Both the position numbers and the translations under genes were made by a program. Below, piece by piece: positions 32,338 through 35,607 of a stretch of 35,607 bases of DNA (positions are counted from its first letter, which is position 1; every line of letters begins with the position of its first letter). Location of the stretch: the NCBI GenBank assembly GCA_020025915.1, contig JAHHRH010000014.1, forward strand, positions 1 through 35,607. The letters are read 5' to 3'. Source of the DNA: Sutterella sp. (lineage in GTDB: Bacteria; Pseudomonadota; Gammaproteobacteria; Burkholderiales; Burkholderiaceae_F). The notes beneath the pieces are model-generated. The model saw only the letters and a program-made list of their open reading frames with translations. It was not told the DNA's origin and did not search any database.

Positions 32338-33588
32338 TTAGGCGAGTGCGCCCTTTGTACCCTTTAAGCCAACCATGGCAAGCGTCGCGAGGAGTGCTAA
32401 TTGTGGTCCTAAGTGCATCTCCGTCGAGTCGAAATATTCTTTAAGGCTGTGCTCGAGGTTCGTCACGCCACCCGTACCAACGCACACCGACGGGATATTC
32501 TTTGACATCGGGGCATTGACGTCTGTAGAACTACACTTAATATTGGGCGCTTCAATCCCTAAAGCGTCCAAAGCCCCCAAGGCGGCTTGCACAGCCGGGC
32601 AATCATTTGGGCGTAAACCTGCCGGACGGTTACCGATCTGAGTCTTAACGAGCTTCAGTTGATGCGCTTCGTCGGCCTTTGGCCAATGTGCGTTTTCTAA
32701 ACGCACAGCTTCTTCAAAGGCCCCCAGGATCTTCGCTTCAAGGGCTTCGAGGGTAGGCAAATCCACACTACGCATATCGACGTCCACTTCGCAACGCGCC
32801 GCAATGGTATTGACGGTCGTGCCACCCTTAATCGTACCGATCGTATACGTGGTCTTCGGATTTTCAGGCAATTCAAGGTCAGCAATCAAAGCGCCCGCAC
32901 GGCACATGGCATGAATGGCAGATGGTACATGACCATAATCTAGATAAGAGTGGCCGCCTTCGCCTTCAATCGCCAAGCGCCAACGGTGTGCACCCGTAGC
33001 ACCATTTTGCACGGTATAGATATTAGCCATGTCTAAGGCCATAAATCCGTCAATCTTGCGCGAGCCATCAAAGAGCGCCTTGGCACCACGAATGTCGCCA
33101 TTACCTTCTTCGCCCACGGTACCCACAAAGAGGATGTCACCATCGGTTTCGATCTGGGCTTTTTCTAACGCACGCAAAATCTGCAACATCGAACGCAACC
33201 CCGAGGCATTGTCACCAATCCCAGGACCATAATAGAGATGCCCTTCTTTGCGTACCTTTAAGTCCGTGCCAGCCGGGAAGACCGTATCCAAGTGCGCTGC
33301 GATTGCCAACACAGGGCCATTGCCTGTCCCTGGACGACGGCCGACCACATTACCAATCGGATCGATCACCACGTCCGTCAAGCCGTAGACCTTCATGAGG
33401 CGAGCAATTTCTTCACCTCGCACGCCTTCTGCAAAGGTAGGCGACTCAATTTCAGAAATATGGATCTGCTCTTCCATGGCTGTGGCCACTTCGTCCACAC
33501 ACACCTGTAAAGCAGCTTTCACGCGTTCATCCGCACACAGCGTTGTCAGTCGCGCCTTCATTTCTGCAGAAAGCGTCGGTTTTTCCAT
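32338..33588 (-). CDS. M20 family metallopeptidase, PepT-like
   Basis: This cytoplasmic zinc peptidase of 416 residues belongs to family M20. The expected metal and catalytic residues are visible: H99 and D101 in AAHLDTVF, D126 in GPGIGDNASG, the catalytic glutamate in VGEEGNGD (160-161) and a late histidine in TNLEHSLKEYF. The lid/dimerisation domain lies between about 200 and 330, with EGEGGHSYLDYGHVPSAIH. Members cleave tripeptides or related amides; the exact substrate cannot be fixed, and a tripeptidase T-like role is the usual annotation. It has its own GGAG ribosome site and terminator, so it is likely monocistronic. Confidence 0.88.
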   Translation of the reverse strand: MEKPTLSAEMKARLTTLCADERVKAALQVCVDEVATAMEEQIHISEIESPTFAEGVRGEEIARLMKVYGLTDVVIDPIGNVVGRRPGTGNGPVLAIAAHLDTVFPAGTDLKVRKEGHLYYGPGIGDNASGLRSMLQILRALEKAQIETDGDILFVGTVGEEGNGDIRGAKALFDGSRKIDGFMALDMANIYTVQNGATGAHRWRLAIEGEGGHSYLDYGHVPSAIHAMCRAGALIADLELPENPKTTYTIGTIKGGTTVNTIAARCEVDVDMRSVDLPTLEALEAKILGAFEEAVRLENAHWPKADEAHQLKLVKTQIGNRPAGLRPNDCPAVQAALGALDALGIEAPNIKCSSTDVNAPMSKNIPSVCVGTGGVTNLEHSLKEYFDSTEMHLGPQLALLATLAMVGLKGTKGALA

Positions 33589-33732
33589 GTCTTTCTCCTT
33601 CTCTATAGATAGGCTTAACGGATTAGTCCTGCCGTTTTATTGCCATTTTGACAGTCTACCGACATCTAAGATCTTTTATCTATGCGCCTTAACCCGAATA
33701 CGGGCGTTTTGAGGGCGTGGTCTGGTCTGTGA

Positions 33733-34272
33733 TCACCCTTTTGTCCATGCGTCAGACCAGGCAATGACCAAATCATCGAGCTTTAGGGTAGCGTTTGCCG
33801 GGCTGGTGCTTGGTACGCCGTAAACCTTTAAATGAGGACACTCGCTTGCTATGGCTGTTACCCAATAGCGCTTGAATATTGCCTCACTTTTGCGGCCGTT
33901 AAGCAAAATTCGCTCAATCGTAGGCTGAGTCTTGAGTAGATCGCCAATGGGATTAGGCACCACTGCTCTAATTGCACTATCAAGGCTTCCGGTACGCTCA
34001 CATTGTCCGATGGTGTCCCAGAGTGCCACGTGCGAGCGTTTAAGTCCTTCTAAGCGATCGTCATAATTAGGTGACAATAATCGATCGGATTCATTAGGAA
34101 ATAGTTTCGCCATCAACGGCCAAAAGCGATTAGCTCGATGTGCGTAATACTGCTTCGCATCGATTGACGCACGACCAGGCATGCTCCCTAGAATCAAGAC
34201 CTTCGGGGCGACACCGACCACAGGCGCCAAACCAATACATATATTTGTGTTTTGAAGAGGATCTTCAGACAT
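33733..34272 (-). CDS. DNA-deoxyinosine glycosylase (UDG family 6, HDG type)
   Basis: This base-excision repair enzyme has 179 residues. It shows the family 6 uracil-DNA glycosylase/HDG pattern: motif I LILGSMPGRASIDAKQYYAH followed by NRFW (27-51), a middle segment VALWDTIGQCERTGSLD, and motif II VPSTSPANA (153-161). HDG enzymes remove hypoxanthine (deaminated adenine) from DNA. The length is normal for the family. The ribosome site is a weak AAAGG. It stands alone, divergent from the dehydrogenase gene at 34406. Confidence 0.88.
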   Translation of the reverse strand: MSEDPLQNTNICIGLAPVVGVAPKVLILGSMPGRASIDAKQYYAHRANRFWPLMAKLFPNESDRLLSPNYDDRLEGLKRSHVALWDTIGQCERTGSLDSAIRAVVPNPIGDLLKTQPTIERILLNGRKSEAIFKRYWVTAIASECPHLKVYGVPSTSPANATLKLDDLVIAWSDAWTKG

Positions 34273-34405
34273 AAATTTTTAACCTTTCTGACAGATCGCA
34301 CGCCAACTAAGGCGTTTCGCCAAGACCGTCGTAGTTATTTCAAGCGACAATTGTTGAACGCGCCTACTCAAAGGTGAGCAGTGCTGCATTTTTTAAGGAT
34401 CTATT

Positions 34406-35503
34406 ATGCAAAACTATACCGTCAGTCTTCCGCACTATTCCGTTGGTCCCGATGTCTACCGTCTGGCCGGTGACATTATTCGCCCGTACGGACAAAAGAT
34501 TGCGGTTATTGGCGGTGAAAAGGCCATGACCAAAGCCAACCCGACTTTGTTGCCCGCTTTAGAAGCCGCTGGACTCTGCGTGACCGATGTGCACGTGTAT
34601 GGTCACGACTCGACCATGGCAAACGTTGACGCCATCATGGCGCGCGATGGCGTTAAAGCCGCTGACGTCCTTTTGGCGGTAGGTGGCGGTCGTTGTTGCG
34701 ATACCGTTAAAACAGCCGCAGACCTGATGGGTAAAACCGTCATGACCTGCCCGACCGTGGCCTCTAACTGTGCGCCCGTCTCGGCAGTTGCCGTGTTATA
34801 TCGTGAAGATGGCGCATTAGACCGCTATCACTTTGCGCCACAGTGCCCAGCTCATTGCTTCATCAACACGACCGTCATTCTTGATAGTCCTGAAGATTTA
34901 TTCTGGGCGGGGATTGGTGACGCGCTCTCTAAGCAAATTGAAGTGCTTTATTGTGTGCGCGGTAAGTCACTCTTTCATACACCGCTTTTGGGCGCTCAAT
35001 TAGCTTGCGCCTGCCAAGAACCCTTACTCACTTATGGCCGTCAAGCCCTTGACGACTTTAAAGCCAACGTCATGAGTGAAGCGTTTACAGAATGTGTGTT
35101 AGACATTATTGTGTCGACAGGTGTAGTCTCCAACTTAGTGACGCACACCGAGTATTACTACAACTCGAGCCTTGCCCACTGCTTCTATAACGCCTCGATG
35201 TTCCTGCCCACCGGTCACGAACATCTCCATGGTGAAGTCGTCTCCTTTGGTAATTTGGTGCTCTTAGCGTATGACCACCAAGACGCCTTGCTTGATCGAT
35301 TCCTTGACTTCAATGTGAGTATTGGTCTCCCAGTCACCTTGGAAGCAGTTGGTATTACCACGGACACTGCGCTAGACACCTTGATCGACGCTGCAGAGCA
35401 CATCAAAGAATGGTCAACGGGGCCTGAGCCCGCCACCAAAGCCGCCTTTAAAGAAGCGATTCTCAAGGTTGATCAGTTAGGCCGTGCGCGTCTAGGTCAA
35501 TAA
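34406..35503 (+). CDS. Iron-containing alcohol dehydrogenase family, glycerol dehydrogenase-like
   Basis: This cytoplasmic NAD(P)-dependent dehydrogenase has 365 residues. The dinucleotide-binding motif AVGGGRCCDTVK lies at 91-102, and a PTVASNCAPVSAV segment follows (116-127). Metal-ligand candidates are D172 (GIGDALSK), the histidine of SSLAHCFYN and the histidine in GHEHLHGEVVSFG, as in GldA-type enzymes. The match to glycerol dehydrogenase is along the full length, but the cysteine-rich core (RCC, SNC, CPAHC) and substrate are not typical enough to name glycerol with certainty. AAGGATCT lies before the ATG. A strong terminator follows at 35526. Confidence 0.87.
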   Translation: MQNYTVSLPHYSVGPDVYRLAGDIIRPYGQKIAVIGGEKAMTKANPTLLPALEAAGLCVTDVHVYGHDSTMANVDAIMARDGVKAADVLLAVGGGRCCDTVKTAADLMGKTVMTCPTVASNCAPVSAVAVLYREDGALDRYHFAPQCPAHCFINTTVILDSPEDLFWAGIGDALSKQIEVLYCVRGKSLFHTPLLGAQLACACQEPLLTYGRQALDDFKANVMSEAFTECVLDIIVSTGVVSNLVTHTEYYYNSSLAHCFYNASMFLPTGHEHLHGEVVSFGNLVLLAYDHQDALLDRFLDFNVSIGLPVTLEAVGITTDTALDTLIDAAEHIKEWSTGPEPATKAAFKEAILKVDQLGRARLGQ

Positions 35504-35525
35504 CTACTCAATCGTATTACTTCTC

Positions 35526-35560
35526 AGCGCGAAAGTCTGCCCGGCTTTCGCGCTTTTTTT
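35526..35560 (+). terminator. Rho-independent terminator
   Basis: AGCGCGAAAG (35526-35535) pairs with CTTTCGCGCT (35545-35554), followed by a run of T residues to 35560. It ends the dehydrogenase transcript and is also the likely docking site for the intron that starts two bases later. Confidence 0.93.
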
Positions 35561-35561
35561 G

Positions 35562-35607
35562 GTGCGCCCAGCGGCGCACGTGTGTTTATGTGGTGAAAGT
35601 CCACTGA
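35562..35607 (+). mobile_element. Group II intron, first 46 bases (cut by window edge)
   Basis: Directly behind the terminator T-tract the sequence reads GTGCGCCCAGCGGCGCAC. It matches the intron 5' consensus GUGYG and forms a hairpin (GTGCGCC with GGCGCAC). TGGTGAAAGTCCA follows, a segment typical of the 5' part of bacterial group II introns. Class C group II introns insert just downstream of terminators, which is exactly this position. The reverse transcriptase gene would lie outside the window. Confidence 0.6.

Noticed and set aside
35562..35579. Second terminator or attachment site after the dehydrogenase
   Set aside because: The hairpin GTGCGCC/GGCGCAC has no T-tract and fits better as the first stem of a group II intron.

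Overview
The window is a stretch of a Gram-negative, probably anaerobic or facultative proteobacterial chromosome. Periplasmic c-type cytochromes, a system I (Ccm-type) haem lyase, a Tat-exported ferredoxin, recBCD, a ybhGFSR-type efflux operon and sotB all point to Beta- or Gammaproteobacteria. A gut Burkholderiales lineage (Sutterellaceae-like) is my guess, not something the sequence proves. Most genes lie on the minus strand. No tRNA, rRNA, CRISPR array or prophage was seen.

Left end (1-2270): the tail of an IS5-family element with a broken transposase, then the 3' end (domains V-VI) of a group II intron on the minus strand. A two-domain universal stress protein and a small heat-shock protein with a sigma-32-like promoter follow. 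Next (2275-8793) come the MFS exporter SotB and a four-gene ABC-type drug-efflux operon (ybhG-ybhF-ybhS-ybhR) with overlapping genes. Positions 8903-18150 hold a tightly packed recC-recB-recD operon; its RecB carries an unusual acidic N-terminal extension.

The centrepiece (18805-31344, all minus strand) is a complete respiratory sulfite reduction cluster of the mcc/sir type, known from Wolinella succinogenes (mcc) and Shewanella (sir). In transcription order it contains: the octahaem cytochrome MccA, with seven CXXCH sites and one CX15CH site; a periplasmic rhodanese-like protein; an FKBP-type prolyl isomerase with a Met-rich tail; a CcmI/NrfG-type TPR protein; the Tat-exported 4x[4Fe-4S] protein MccC; the NrfD-type quinol dehydrogenase MccD; a NosL-like lipoprotein; NosD, NosF and NosY-like proteins; a CcmF-like haem lyase; a CcmH-like protein; and a TlpA/CcmG-like thioredoxin-fold protein. 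MccD and MccC would pass electrons from menaquinol to MccA. The Nos-like proteins would supply copper, and the CcmF/H/I-like proteins would attach haem, probably including the unusual CX15CH haem. The last two proteins have lost complementary halves of their redox motifs (CPVS in CcmH, SESC in the thioredoxin-like protein). This is the most interesting observation here.

Upstream of mccA lies an AT-rich intergenic region of about 1 kb with a perfect FNR-type palindrome and several other palindromes. The right end holds an M20/PepT-like peptidase, a family 6 (HDG-type) DNA glycosylase and a glycerol-dehydrogenase-like enzyme. A strong terminator follows, and immediately behind it sits what looks like the first 46 bases of a group II intron. 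Both window ends fall inside multicopy mobile elements, which suggests the window is a whole assembly contig.
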